NCBI RefSeq assembly: GCF_900105095.1
Contig: NZ_LT629743.1
Location: 1,922,001 to 1,986,000 of the forward strand
Source: Erythrobacter sp. HL-111
GTDB taxonomy: Bacteria > Pseudomonadota > Alphaproteobacteria > Sphingomonadales > Sphingomonadaceae
Reading direction: 5' to 3'
Length of the DNA: 64,000 nt
Part shown: positions 44,909 through 53,136 of the stretch, piece by piece
Layout of the letters: the number at the start of each line of letters is the position of its first letter
Position numbering within the stretch: the first letter of the stretch is position 1
Made by a program: the position numbers and the translations under genes
The notes under the pieces: generated by a model
The model's database searches: none
The model's input: only the letters and a program-made list of their open reading frames with translations
What the model was told of the DNA's origin: nothing

Positions 44909-46276
44909 TCACTCGACCGGGCGATCCTCGTCGAGGAGATCGCGCTGGCCGGAGGTATCGGCCCGGCGCTCCGCCGCGACCAGGTCGCTGATCTCGCTTT
45001 CGGGCCGCGTGTCGCCGGCCTGCGCCCGCGCGGCCGCGTGCCTTTCCGATCGCCGGGCGCCGCCCTCTTTCGGGGGGCGGCCGATCGGCAGCATGTCGGT
45101 CCGTCCGTCGAAGCGCAGGCGGTAGATCGGCTCTGGCAGAGCAAAGCCCGCCTCCTCGAGCGCGTCCTTCACCTCCGCGATGGCAAGGCTGCGCGACTTC
45201 AGCCAGTCCGCCTCGCGCTGGTCGATCCAGCCGAAGAACTGGATCACGATGTTCGAATCCCCGACCTCCACGATCCGCGCGTTCGGCGCGGGATTGTCGA
45301 GCGTGAAGGCGAGGCCGTCCAGCACCTCGATGCCGAGCGCCATCGCCGCACGCGGATCGTCTTCGGCATCGACCCCGAGCTCGAAATCGAAGCGTCGCTG
45401 CGGATTGCGGGTGTAGTTGAGGATGACCGCCTTGAAGACCTGCGAATTGGGAATGCGAAGGTGATTGCCGTCGAGCGTCATCAGGATCGTCGCCCGGCTG
45501 GTCAGGCGGATCACCCTGCCCTCGCGGTCGTCGATCAGCACGAGGTCGTTGGGCCGGAAGGGCTGGCGCAGGCTCAGCATCACCGAGGCGACGTAGTTCT
45601 CGACCATGTCGCGCATCGCGAAGCCGAGCGCGATCCCGATCACCCCCGCCCCGCCCAGCAGCGCCCCGAGCAGCGCCCCGGCCCCGAGCATGTCGAGCGC
45701 GATGACGAGCCCCGCTATGACGAAGGCGGAACGGATCGCGGTGCGAAGGACCTCGGCGACGAAGGCGTTGGGCGCGATCCTGTCCCACAGAAAACCGAGA
45801 CCAGCGATAAGATAGCCAAGACCGCCGATGATCGCGGCGACCGCCGCCGCGATCGCGAGCAGCGGCAGCAGGGCAAGCGCCTCCCCGCCGACCTCGGCCG
45901 CCTGCCCGAAGATCGAGAGATTGCGCTCGATCGAAAGGTCGCGCCGGATCCGGTTCTCGACCGTGGCGACGCCCGAGACGCGCCCCGCGATGGCCTCCGC
46001 GCGGGCGATGGTCCCGGCATCGGGCAGGGTCCCTTCGAGCGTGACGACGCCTTCGCGAACGGCGACGCTGACCGTTCCGAATTCCGGAAGCTCGGAGAAT
46101 ATGCCGCGGATGCGCGCCTCGATCCGGGCATCGCCGCCGGCGTCCTGCTCCTGCGCAATTTCGGGGACCGTTTCGGCAGCCGGGCTCTCTGCGCCCGGCG
46201 GGGAAGGCAAGGCGGCCGACACCGGGAGCGCCAGGGCCGCCGCCAGCAGGGCCGCACAAAGACGCAGGACGGTCAC
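44909..46276 (-). CDS. MscS-family channel with an N-terminal BON domain
   Basis: The 455-aa envelope protein starts at a GTG (46276) preceded by AAAGGAAG. It has a signal peptide (LCAALLAAALALPVSAALP). A periplasmic BON domain follows (about residues 50-115; RIEARIRGIFSELP, VTLEGTLPDAGTI, GVATVENRI). Three or four membrane segments come next, the last a Gly/Ala-rich pore helix (GAGALLGALLGGAGVIGIAL). The MscS beta domain (QPFRPNDLVLIDDREGRVI) and cytoplasmic domain complete it. The tail after residue about 395 is charged and probably disordered. BON domains are thought to bind phospholipids, so it may sense the envelope as well as tension. Confidence 0.88.
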   Translation of the reverse strand: MTVLRLCAALLAAALALPVSAALPSPPGAESPAAETVPEIAQEQDAGGDARIEARIRGIFSELPEFGTVSVAVREGVVTLEGTLPDAGTIARAEAIAGRVSGVATVENRIRRDLSIERNLSIFGQAAEVGGEALALLPLLAIAAAVAAIIGGLGYLIAGLGFLWDRIAPNAFVAEVLRTAIRSAFVIAGLVIALDMLGAGALLGALLGGAGVIGIALGFAMRDMVENYVASVMLSLRQPFRPNDLVLIDDREGRVIRLTSRATILMTLDGNHLRIPNSQVFKAVILNYTRNPQRRFDFELGVDAEDDPRAAMALGIEVLDGLAFTLDNPAPNARIVEVGDSNIVIQFFGWIDQREADWLKSRSLAIAEVKDALEEAGFALPEPIYRLRFDGRTDMLPIGRPPKEGGARRSERHAAARAQAGDTRPESEISDLVAAERRADTSGQRDLLDEDRPVE

Positions 46277-46373
46277 GACACTTCCTTTCCGCCCGGGCTC
46301 CGGGCGCGGGAAGCATACAGCAAGCGGCAGGGGACGAAAGGGCCTGCCCTGCGTGCGAGGCCCGGACCGGGGC

Positions 46374-46679
46374 TCAGATCAGCGCGAAGGCGGCCTTGAT
46401 CAGGATGGTCAGCGCAATCGGCAGGCCGATGGCGAGCAGCCAGAGCGCCGCCGCATCGCGCCGGAACGCGGCCGCGTGGGCGGGATCGCCCGCCTGTTCG
46501 TCGGACAGGCCCGACCAGCGCTTCTCGAACCAGCGGCAGGCGGGGATGATCCCGGCCACCAGGATGACGAGCACGGCATAGGGCAGAAGCCCCGAACCGC
46601 CCTCGTTGAGGGCCTTGACGGTCATGAAGATCTGCAGGCCGGTGTAGACGAGGAGGGCATAGGCGACATGATCGCTCAT
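46374..46679 (-). CDS. Small three-span membrane protein of unknown function
   Basis: The 101-aa product starts at the ATG at 46679 (MSDHVAYALLVYTGLQIF). It has three hydrophobic stretches: residues 5-21, 31-49 (LLPYAVLVILVAGIIPACRW) and 78-100 (ALWLLAIGLPIALTILIKAA). I do not recognise a family. The start is uncertain because no clear ribosome-binding site precedes it. In-frame ATGs upstream (for example near 46777 and 46804) would add a basic, Ser/Arg-rich N-terminus. It lies behind the BON-MscS gene's upstream region and is divergent from lptB. Confidence 0.5.
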   Translation of the reverse strand: MSDHVAYALLVYTGLQIFMTVKALNEGGSGLLPYAVLVILVAGIIPACRWFEKRWSGLSDEQAGDPAHAAAFRRDAAALWLLAIGLPIALTILIKAAFALI

Positions 46680-47077
46680 GGCGCGGCGCCAGTCCCGCAC
46701 CTCCGGCGCGCCGCGTGTCCGGCCCGCAAGCCGCCCTGCCCTGGCCGCGGCCCGCGATGACCCGTGCGATCTGTGGTCCATGCTCGATCCCCGATTTGCA
46801 TTCATGGCAGCAGCAATTATTTCAGAAGTGTCGCCTTGTTGCAAGGACGGCAACCAAACGGACATAATGTTGCCTTTTCGACACCTGCCGCGATGCAACC
46901 TCCGGAATTCGCCGGACTTGCTTTCCCCGATCGCCGTGCGAAGCCTGCGCGGGTTCTGCCGGGTGCCCGATCCGGCGCCCTCCCGCCCGGAGCACGCAAA
47001 CCCTTGCCAGCAAAAATCCTGCCAATTCACGGTCAACGCCCTTTCATGGCGGGCCACGAATGCTAAAGCGTGGAGCC
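46680..47077. other. Intergenic region between a small membrane gene and lptB
   Basis: This 398-bp stretch holds the possible N-terminal extension of the leftward membrane gene, up to about 46804. Beyond that is an AT-richer patch (46800-46880) likely to contain its promoter. The part nearest lptB (46990-47070) presumably holds the lptB promoter. I could not define convincing -35 and -10 boxes for either gene. No repeat or RNA gene is evident. Confidence 0.4.
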
Positions 47078-47872
47078 ATGGACGAGTCATCCGCGATCGA
47101 GCAGTCGGCAGCGCCGGCCGATGCCGGGGGCGCAGCCGCGCCGCCGGCCGGGAGCGGGCTCGAGGTGATCTCGATCGCCAAGAGCTACGACAAGCGCGCC
47201 GTTCTGACCGATATCTCCCTGACCGTGGCGAAGGGCGAGGTGCTCGGCCTGCTCGGGCCGAACGGCGCGGGCAAGACGACCTGCTTCTATTCGATCATGG
47301 GCCTCGTCAAACCCGATTCGGGCCGCATCCTGATGGACGGCGAGGATGTCACGAACCTGCCGATGTATCGCCGCGCGATCCTCGGGCTCGGCTATCTCCC
47401 GCAGGAAACCAGCATCTTCCGCGGCCTTACGGTCGAACAGAACATCAACGCCGTGCTCGAACTGGGCGAACCCGACCGCGAGACGCGCACCGCCGAACTC
47501 GAACGGCTGCTCGGCGAATTCGGCCTGACCCGCCTGCGCGATGCGCCCGCGATGGCGCTGTCGGGGGGCGAACGGCGCCGCTGCGAGATCGCCCGCGCGC
47601 TCGCGGCCAAGCCTTCGATCATGCTCCTCGACGAGCCTTTCGCCGGGATCGACCCGCTTTCGATCAGCGACATCCGCGACCTCGTCAAGGACCTGAAAAG
47701 CCGCGGAATCGGAGTACTGATCACCGATCACAACGTGCGCGAGACGCTCGATATCGTCGATCGCGCCTGCATCATCTATGGCGGCCAGGTCCTGTTCGCG
47801 GGCAGCCCGCAGGAACTCGTCGCCGACGAGAACGTGCGTCGGCTCTATCTCGGCGAAAGCTTCACGCTGTGA
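47078..47872 (+). CDS. lptB: LPS export ABC transporter ATP-binding protein
   Basis: LptB powers the LptBFG transporter, which lifts lipopolysaccharide out of the inner membrane. The 264-aa protein has an Ala/Pro-rich N-terminal extension of about 28 residues. After it come Walker A GPNGAGKTT, the Q-loop GYLPQETSIF, the ABC signature LSGGERRR, Walker B IMLLDEPFAGID and the switch His in VLITDHNVRE. GTGGAG lies 6 nt before the ATG at 47078. An ATG six codons upstream lacks such a site. It is followed 20 bp later by rpoN, the standard lptB-rpoN arrangement. Confidence 0.95.
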   Translation: MDESSAIEQSAAPADAGGAAAPPAGSGLEVISIAKSYDKRAVLTDISLTVAKGEVLGLLGPNGAGKTTCFYSIMGLVKPDSGRILMDGEDVTNLPMYRRAILGLGYLPQETSIFRGLTVEQNINAVLELGEPDRETRTAELERLLGEFGLTRLRDAPAMALSGGERRRCEIARALAAKPSIMLLDEPFAGIDPLSISDIRDLVKDLKSRGIGVLITDHNVRETLDIVDRACIIYGGQVLFAGSPQELVADENVRRLYLGESFTL

Positions 47873-47892
47873 GCCGGCAGCGGGGGTAGGCC

Positions 47893-49425
47893 ATGGCGCT
47901 CGGTCCGCGGCTTGACCTGAGGCAATCCCAATCGCTGGTGATGACGCCGCAGCTCCAGCAGGCGATCCGGCTGCTGGCGGCCTCCAACCTCGAACTCGAA
48001 ACCCATATCGGCGAGGCGCTCGAAGCGAACCCCCTGCTCGAGGCCGGCCGGCAGGAACGCGAGGACATCCCCGGGCCGGAGCCCGGCGAGACCGGCGAGA
48101 AAGCGCCCGAAGAGGCCGGCAGCGACGTGCTGATCGCGGCGGGCGGAGGCGAAGCCGATGCGCCGCTCGACCTCGATCCGGCGGCGCTCGACCGGGACCG
48201 GGACACCGGCGACGGAGAAGGCGGCGGCGTCGATCGCGGCGATTGGGGCGGGGCCGTGACCGCCCTGGGTGCAGGCGGGGCGGAGGACTGGCCCGGCCTC
48301 GAACAGCTCGAAGCGGGCGAGGTTACGCTGGGCGAACACCTCCTCGCCCAGGTCGGCGCCGCGGCGCGGGACGAACGGCAGGCCTTCATCGCGCGGCACA
48401 TCATCGGCCTGCTCGAGGATACGGGCTACCTCTCCTTCGATCTCGACACGATTGCCTATGACCTCGCCGCCGAACGCAAGGTCGTCGAGGATGCTCTCCG
48501 CCTCGTCCAGTCGCTCGACCCGGCAGGAGTGGGCGCGCGCAGCCTTGCCGAATGCCTCGCCATCCAGGCGCGCGAGGCCGACCGCTACGACCCGTGCATG
48601 GCGAAGCTGATCGACAATCTCGACCTCCTCGCGCGCGGAGAGATCGCGCGGCTGCGGCGCATGTGCGCGGTCGACGAGGAGGACTTCGCCGACATGCTGC
48701 GCGAATTGCGCGGCTACGATCCGAGGCCGGGACTCGCCTTCGCCTCGTCGCGGGTCGAGGCGATCGTGCCCGACATCCTCGTCAGCGCGAACGCGGCGGG
48801 CGGGTGGGACATCCGCATCAACGAGGACACCCTCCCCCGCCTCGTCGTCAACCGTTCCTATTATCTCGAGCTCAGCGCCGCCTCCAGGGGGCGGGAGGCG
48901 CAGGGCTGGCTGAAGGAAAAGCTCGCCGACGCGCACTGGCTGATCCGCGCGCTCGACCAGCGGCAGAAAACCATCCTCAAAACCGCCGCCGAAATCGTCC
49001 GTCGGCAGGAGGGATTCTTCCGCCATGGCGTGAGCGAACTGCGCCCGCTCACCCTGCGCGAGGTCGCCGAGAAGATCGAAATGCACGAAAGCACGGTCAG
49101 CCGGGTGACGAGCAACAAGTACCTCGCCTGCGACAGGGGCTGCTTCGAGCTCAAGTACTTCTTCTCGAGCGGGGTCGCCAGGATCGGCGAATCGGACGGC
49201 GGCGAAAGCGCCGGCGCCTCGTCGGAAGCGATCAAGGCGCGCATCCGGGCGCTGGTCGACGGCGAGGATCCGAACAAGGTCCTGTCCGACCAGAAGCTCG
49301 CCGACGTGCTGAAAGGGGAAGGTTTCGATCTCGCGCGGCGCACGGTCGCCAAGTACCGCGAGGCGATCGGGATCGGGTCCAGCGCCGAGCGCCGGCGGGC
49401 GAAGAAACTGGCGGGAATCGGGTAG
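47893..49425 (+). CDS. rpoN: RNA polymerase sigma-54 factor
   Basis: Sigma-54 directs RNA polymerase to -24/-12 promoters that need activator ATPases. The 510-aa protein has region I rich in Gln and Leu at the start (LRQSQSLVMTPQLQQAIRLL). An acidic region II (about residues 50-125) follows, then the core-binding domain. The C-terminal DNA-binding domain ends with the RpoN box, here as ARRTVAKYREAIGI, near residues 480-493. The preceding helix-turn-helix reads EKIEMHESTVSRVTSNKY. It is in an operon with lptB. Confidence 0.97.
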   Translation: MALGPRLDLRQSQSLVMTPQLQQAIRLLAASNLELETHIGEALEANPLLEAGRQEREDIPGPEPGETGEKAPEEAGSDVLIAAGGGEADAPLDLDPAALDRDRDTGDGEGGGVDRGDWGGAVTALGAGGAEDWPGLEQLEAGEVTLGEHLLAQVGAAARDERQAFIARHIIGLLEDTGYLSFDLDTIAYDLAAERKVVEDALRLVQSLDPAGVGARSLAECLAIQAREADRYDPCMAKLIDNLDLLARGEIARLRRMCAVDEEDFADMLRELRGYDPRPGLAFASSRVEAIVPDILVSANAAGGWDIRINEDTLPRLVVNRSYYLELSAASRGREAQGWLKEKLADAHWLIRALDQRQKTILKTAAEIVRRQEGFFRHGVSELRPLTLREVAEKIEMHESTVSRVTSNKYLACDRGCFELKYFFSSGVARIGESDGGESAGASSEAIKARIRALVDGEDPNKVLSDQKLADVLKGEGFDLARRTVAKYREAIGIGSSAERRRAKKLAGIG

Positions 49426-49448
49426 GAATGCGGCTGCGCACGCAGCCG

Positions 49449-49560
49449 GAATCCGAAGGCCCTACGCCTTGCGGGGCGGCCGGCTTTACGTGTTATTAAC
49501 CTTTTCCCTTCAGAGGTTGTGTGGTTAATGGAGGGCAACACCTCTTAGCGAGGGGTTACC
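49449..49560 (+). promoter_or_regulatory. ctrA upstream region with CtrA-like half-sites and a GANTC site
   Basis: Between rpoN and ctrA are TTAAC (49496-49500) and GGTTAA (49523-49528, the complement of TTAACC), plus a weaker GGTTACC (49554-49560). CtrA binds TTAA-type half-sites and is known to control its own gene in Caulobacter. A GAATC at 49449-49453 is a possible CcrM methylation site. Spacing between half-sites is not the classical 7 bp, so this is only suggestive. Confidence 0.4.
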
Positions 49561-49601
49561 ACGCACCGTCGTCCACCACATGGCGCAACAGGGGACCGAA
49601 A

Positions 49602-50297
49602 ATGCGAGTGCTTCTGATCGAGGACGAGCCGACCACGGCGAAGGCGATCGAGCTCATGCTCACCACCGAGGGCTTCAACGTCTATTCGACCGACCTGGGC
49701 GAGGAAGGGCTCGATCTGGGCAAGCTGTATGATTACGATATCATCCTGCTCGACCTCAACCTGCCCGACATGCACGGTTACGACGTGCTCAAGAAGCTGC
49801 GCGTCGCCAAGGTCCAGACCCCGGTCCTGATCCTTTCGGGCATCGCGGAAATGGATTCCAAGATCCGCAGCTTCGGGTTCGGGGCCGACGATTACGTGAC
49901 CAAGCCGTTCCACCGGGAGGAACTGGTCGCCCGCATCCACGCCGTGGTGCGCCGTTCCAAGGGCCACAGCCAGTCGATCATCCGCACCGGCAAGCTCGCG
50001 GTGAACCTCGATGCCAAGACGGTCGAGGTCGACGGCGCGCGCGTGCATCTCACGGGCAAGGAATATGCGATGCTGGAGCTGCTCTCCCTTCGCAAGGGCA
50101 CGACGTTGACCAAGGAAATGTTCCTCAACCACCTTTACGGCGGCATGGACGAGCCCGAACTGAAGATCATCGACGTCTTCATCTGCAAGCTGCGCAAGAA
50201 GCTCTCCCACGCCTGCGGCGGGGAAAACTACATCGAGACGGTCTGGGGCCGCGGCTACGTGCTGCGCGACCCGAACGAAGAGGTCGAAGCGGCCTGA
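49602..50297 (+). CDS. ctrA: Cell-cycle response regulator CtrA
   Basis: CtrA is the master cell-cycle and motility transcription regulator of alphaproteobacteria. The 231-aa protein starts [20 protein letters not shown], with the acidic pair. The phosphorylation site is D51 in [10 protein letters not shown], and the conserved Lys is in [10 protein letters not shown]. The winged-helix output domain has [14 protein letters not shown] and the recognition segment [13 protein letters not shown], ending GRGYVLRDP. The C-terminus lacks the Ala-Ala proteolysis tag position typical of Caulobacter only in part: it ends VEAA. The ATG at 49602 is preferred to earlier in-frame ATGs because it opens the receiver fold. 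Confidence 0.95.
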   Translation: MRVLLIEDEPTTAKAIELMLTTEGFNVYSTDLGEEGLDLGKLYDYDIILLDLNLPDMHGYDVLKKLRVAKVQTPVLILSGIAEMDSKIRSFGFGADDYVTKPFHREELVARIHAVVRRSKGHSQSIIRTGKLAVNLDAKTVEVDGARVHLTGKEYAMLELLSLRKGTTLTKEMFLNHLYGGMDEPELKIIDVFICKLRKKLSHACGGENYIETVWGRGYVLRDPNEEVEAA

Positions 50298-50306
50298 CGG
50301 CGACCT

Positions 50307-50362
50307 TTCTTCTGGAAAATTCTTCTGGAAAATTGCGGACACCCGGGGCGCATCGCCCCGGG
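50307..50362 (+). terminator. ctrA downstream hairpin preceded by a tandem 13-bp repeat
   Basis: CCCGGGGCG-CAT-CGCCCCGGG (50342-50362) is a perfect 9-bp stem followed by CTTTCC, a weak intrinsic terminator. Just before it, TTCTTCTGGAAAA occurs twice in tandem (50307-50319 and 50320-50332). Confidence 0.65.
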
Positions 50363-50397
50363 CTTTCCGCGTTCCGGGGCCCGGGGCGGCAATCGCC

Positions 50398-51621
50398 TTA
50401 AGGCTCACCCCCCTCCCGCAGCGCTTCGACAAGGTCGCGGCCCGAAGGTTCCTGGAAGACGCGCAGGCCGAATTCGGGAATGATGGCGAGGATGTGGTCG
50501 AAGATGTCGGACTGGATCGCCTCGTAGACCGGCCATTCGGTGCTCGCGGCAAAGCAGTAGAGTTCGAGCGGGACGCCCTGCGGCGTGGGGGCCAGCTGGC
50601 GGGCCATCAGGGTGAAGCCCCTGTCGCTCACCCGGGGATGGTCCTTCATGTAGGCGACCGCGTATGCGCGCAGGGTGCCGATATTGGTGATCCGGCGCGC
50701 GTTCACGAGGTCGTCGCCCTCCGCCAGGTTCCGCGCATTCCATTCCTCGATCTCGCGGCGCTTGGCCTCGAGATAGGGCTTGATCAGGCGGAAGCGCGAG
50801 AGGCGCTCGATCTCCTCGCCCGAAAGGAACCGGATCGTGTTCTGATCGAGATGGATCGCGCGCTTGATCCGCCGCCCGCCGCTGTCCGTCATCCCGCGCC
50901 AGTTGATGAAGGCGTCGGAAATCAGCCGGTGGGTCGGGATCGTGGTGATCGTCTTGTCGAAATTCTGCACCTTGACCGTGTGCAGCGCGATGTCGATCAC
51001 GTCGCCATCGGCGTTCATGCTCGGCATCCGGATCCAGTCGCCCACCCGCAGCATGTCGTTGGTCGAAAGCTGGACGCTCGCGACGAGGCTGAGGATCGTG
51101 TCCTTGAACACCAGCAGCACCACGGCCGCCATCGCGCCGAGGCCCGACAGGAGGATCAGCGGGGATTCGCCGATCAGGACCGAGATGACGATCACCGCAG
51201 CCCCGCACAGGACGACGATCTTGAGCACCTGGAGATAGCCCTTGATCGGCCGGTTTTTCGCCATCGGCCGGCGTTCGTAGACCTCGTTGGCGTAGGACAG
51301 CGCCTTGACCATCGCCATCGCGATCGAGAGCACGATGAGGCCCTCGGCGACGTTGGTGATGACGATCGCGACCCCCTCGGGCAGGTTCGGCACGAATTCG
51401 ATCCCGCGCGAGACGATCAGCAGCGGGACGACCGTCGCGAACAAGGCGGCCGCCTTGTCGGCGGTGTCGGTCTGCCGATCGAGGAACGGCGCGGCGGCGC
51501 GCAGGATCACCTTCTTCAGCAGGAAATTGACCGTCAGCGCGGCCAGCACGAGCAGCATGAGGCCGATCAGCGACTGCGCCCACAGCGTCTGTTCGTCGAA
51601 GGCCGTCACGAGATCGTTCAT
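50398..51621 (-). CDS. MscS-family channel of the YbdG/MscM type
   Basis: The 407-aa inner-membrane protein starts at 51621 (MNDLVTAFDEQTLWAQSLIG). Five hydrophobic segments cover the first 170 residues. The pore-helix region is LLSGLGAMAAVVLLVFKDT, and the MscS beta domain follows (LSTNDMLRVGDWIRMPSMNA, GDVIDIALHTVKVQNFDKT). An insertion of about 60 charged residues (RFLSGEEIERLSRFRLIKPY and onward) and the C-terminal block resemble E. coli YbdG, a small-conductance osmotic channel. It is the third MscS-type gene in the window and converges on ctrA. Confidence 0.88.
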   Translation of the reverse strand: MNDLVTAFDEQTLWAQSLIGLMLLVLAALTVNFLLKKVILRAAAPFLDRQTDTADKAAALFATVVPLLIVSRGIEFVPNLPEGVAIVITNVAEGLIVLSIAMAMVKALSYANEVYERRPMAKNRPIKGYLQVLKIVVLCGAAVIVISVLIGESPLILLSGLGAMAAVVLLVFKDTILSLVASVQLSTNDMLRVGDWIRMPSMNADGDVIDIALHTVKVQNFDKTITTIPTHRLISDAFINWRGMTDSGGRRIKRAIHLDQNTIRFLSGEEIERLSRFRLIKPYLEAKRREIEEWNARNLAEGDDLVNARRITNIGTLRAYAVAYMKDHPRVSDRGFTLMARQLAPTPQGVPLELYCFAASTEWPVYEAIQSDIFDHILAIIPEFGLRVFQEPSGRDLVEALREGGEP

Positions 51622-51740
51622 GCCGGGGCGATAGCGGCACAGCCCCGCCCTGCTCAAGCCCCGCGACAACCCGTCGCGAAAGGCTGGACAAGCGCCCCTC
51701 CCCCGCCCTAGCGCGCTGCCCCGATGACGAGAGAACGGCC

Positions 51741-52442
51741 ATGACCGCTTTCAAAGAAGGCGACCCGACGACATTGAACCGGCTCTACGGCCGTTCGGTG
51801 GGCAAGCCGCTGCGCGCGCGCCAGCAGGGGCTGGTCGACCATCTCCTGCCGCAGATCGCCGTGCCGGAAGAAGGCCCGGTGACGGCGCAGCGCCTGTTCG
51901 GCGAGGACCGCCCGATGCATTTCGAGATCGGCTTCGGCGGGGGCGAACATCTAGCCTACCGCGCCGACCTGCTGCCCGATCACGGTTTCATCGGTGCCGA
52001 ACCCTTTCTCAACGGGGTGGCGCAGGCGCTCACCCACGTCGAAGAGCAGCGCCTCGCCAATGTCCGCCTGCATCACGGCGACGCTCTCGAGGTGCTCGCC
52101 CGCGTGCCCGACGGGGCGCTGACGATGATCTATCTCCTTCACCCAGACCCGTGGCCCAAGGCACGCCACGCCAAGCGGCGCATGATGAACGACGGCCCGG
52201 TCGCGCTGTTCGCCGACAAGCTCAGGCCGGGCGGGGAATTGCGCTTCGGGACCGATCACGCGGTCTACCTGCGCCACGCGCTGATGGTGATGCAGCGGCA
52301 CGGGGAGAGCTTCGAATGGGTCGTCGAAAGTCCCGCGAGCTGGCAGAACCGCCCCTCGGGCTGGTGCGAGACGCGCTACGAACAGAAGGCGCGCGAGAAG
52401 TTCGGCCACGAAGTCTGGTATTTCCGCTTTCGCAGGCGCTGA
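51741..52442 (+). CDS. trmB: tRNA (guanine-N7-)-methyltransferase
   Basis: TrmB makes 7-methylguanosine at position 46 of tRNAs. The 233-aa protein has the SAM-binding MHFEIGFGGGEHLA near residues 59-72, the family motif LLHPDPWPKARHAKRRM near 131-147, and FGTDHAVYL. GAGAG lies before the ATG. It is divergent from the MscS-family gene at 51621 and is followed by a YciE-type gene after 130 bp, which has its own ribosome-binding site. Confidence 0.95.
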   Translation: MTAFKEGDPTTLNRLYGRSVGKPLRARQQGLVDHLLPQIAVPEEGPVTAQRLFGEDRPMHFEIGFGGGEHLAYRADLLPDHGFIGAEPFLNGVAQALTHVEEQRLANVRLHHGDALEVLARVPDGALTMIYLLHPDPWPKARHAKRRMMNDGPVALFADKLRPGGELRFGTDHAVYLRHALMVMQRHGESFEWVVESPASWQNRPSGWCETRYEQKAREKFGHEVWYFRFRRR

Positions 52443-52572
52443 CGGGCGTCCGTCGCGGACCGTTCCCGGCTCGGCGCAAACCCCGCTTCCGCGCCTTCCG
52501 CGTCCGGAACATTTGCCGTGGGCATCCGTCGATGTTGCAGACACGCAAACTCGAAGGAAGGAGACGAAGCCC

Positions 52573-53073
52573 ATGAGCATCGCGACCCTCAAAGACCTCT
52601 ACATCGACCAGCTTCAGGACATCTACAGTGCCGACCAGCAGTCGCTCGTAGCCACCAGGAAGATGCGCGACCGCGCCACGTCGGAATCGCTCAAGAACGC
52701 GCTGCAGGCGGGTACCGAAGGCATCCAGCGGGGCATCGAGCAGGTCGGCGGCATCATCAAGAAGCATGACGCCAATCCCACGGGCGAATTCTGCAAGGGC
52801 ATGGAAGGCCTCGTCAAGGAGGCGCACGCCCGCGCGATCGACGCCGAGGACATCAAGGACGAAGACGTCCGCGATGCCTCGATCATCACCCAGTACCAGT
52901 ACATGACCCATTACGGCATCGCGGGTTACGGCACGGCGGCGAGCTTCGCCCGCCGGCTCGGGCTGGAGGAGGATGCGAAGATCCTGCAGGAATGCCTCGA
53001 CAACACCTATGGCGGCGACCGCACGATGACGGAAATCGCCACCGGAGAAGTCAACCGGGAAGCGATGGCCTGA
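52573..53073 (+). CDS. DUF892 ferritin-like protein, YciE type
   Basis: The 166-aa four-helix ferritin-like protein belongs to a family induced by stress and entry to stationary phase. Likely iron ligands are the Glu and His residues in LKDLYIDQLQDIYSADQQ, QYQYMTHYGIAGYGT and the Glu in EEDAKILQE. The ATG at 52573 has AAGGAAGGAG upstream. An in-frame ATG 20 codons earlier has none. Iron binding is a family inference; the physiological role is not settled. A strong terminator follows. Confidence 0.9.
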   Translation: MSIATLKDLYIDQLQDIYSADQQSLVATRKMRDRATSESLKNALQAGTEGIQRGIEQVGGIIKKHDANPTGEFCKGMEGLVKEAHARAIDAEDIKDEDVRDASIITQYQYMTHYGIAGYGTAASFARRLGLEEDAKILQECLDNTYGGDRTMTEIATGEVNREAMA

Positions 53074-53098
53074 TCCATCGTCCCGCGCGAAACGGCAG

Positions 53099-53126
53099 GG
53101 GCCCGGCACGCCAGCCGGGCCCTTTT
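53099..53126 (+). terminator. Rho-independent terminator
   Basis: GGGCCCGGC (53099-53107) and GCCGGGCCC (53114-53122) form a perfect 9-bp stem with a 6-nt loop followed by TTTT. It closes the YciE-type gene and faces the end of maeB. Confidence 0.85.
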
Positions 53127-53136
53127 CGCGTGGAGA

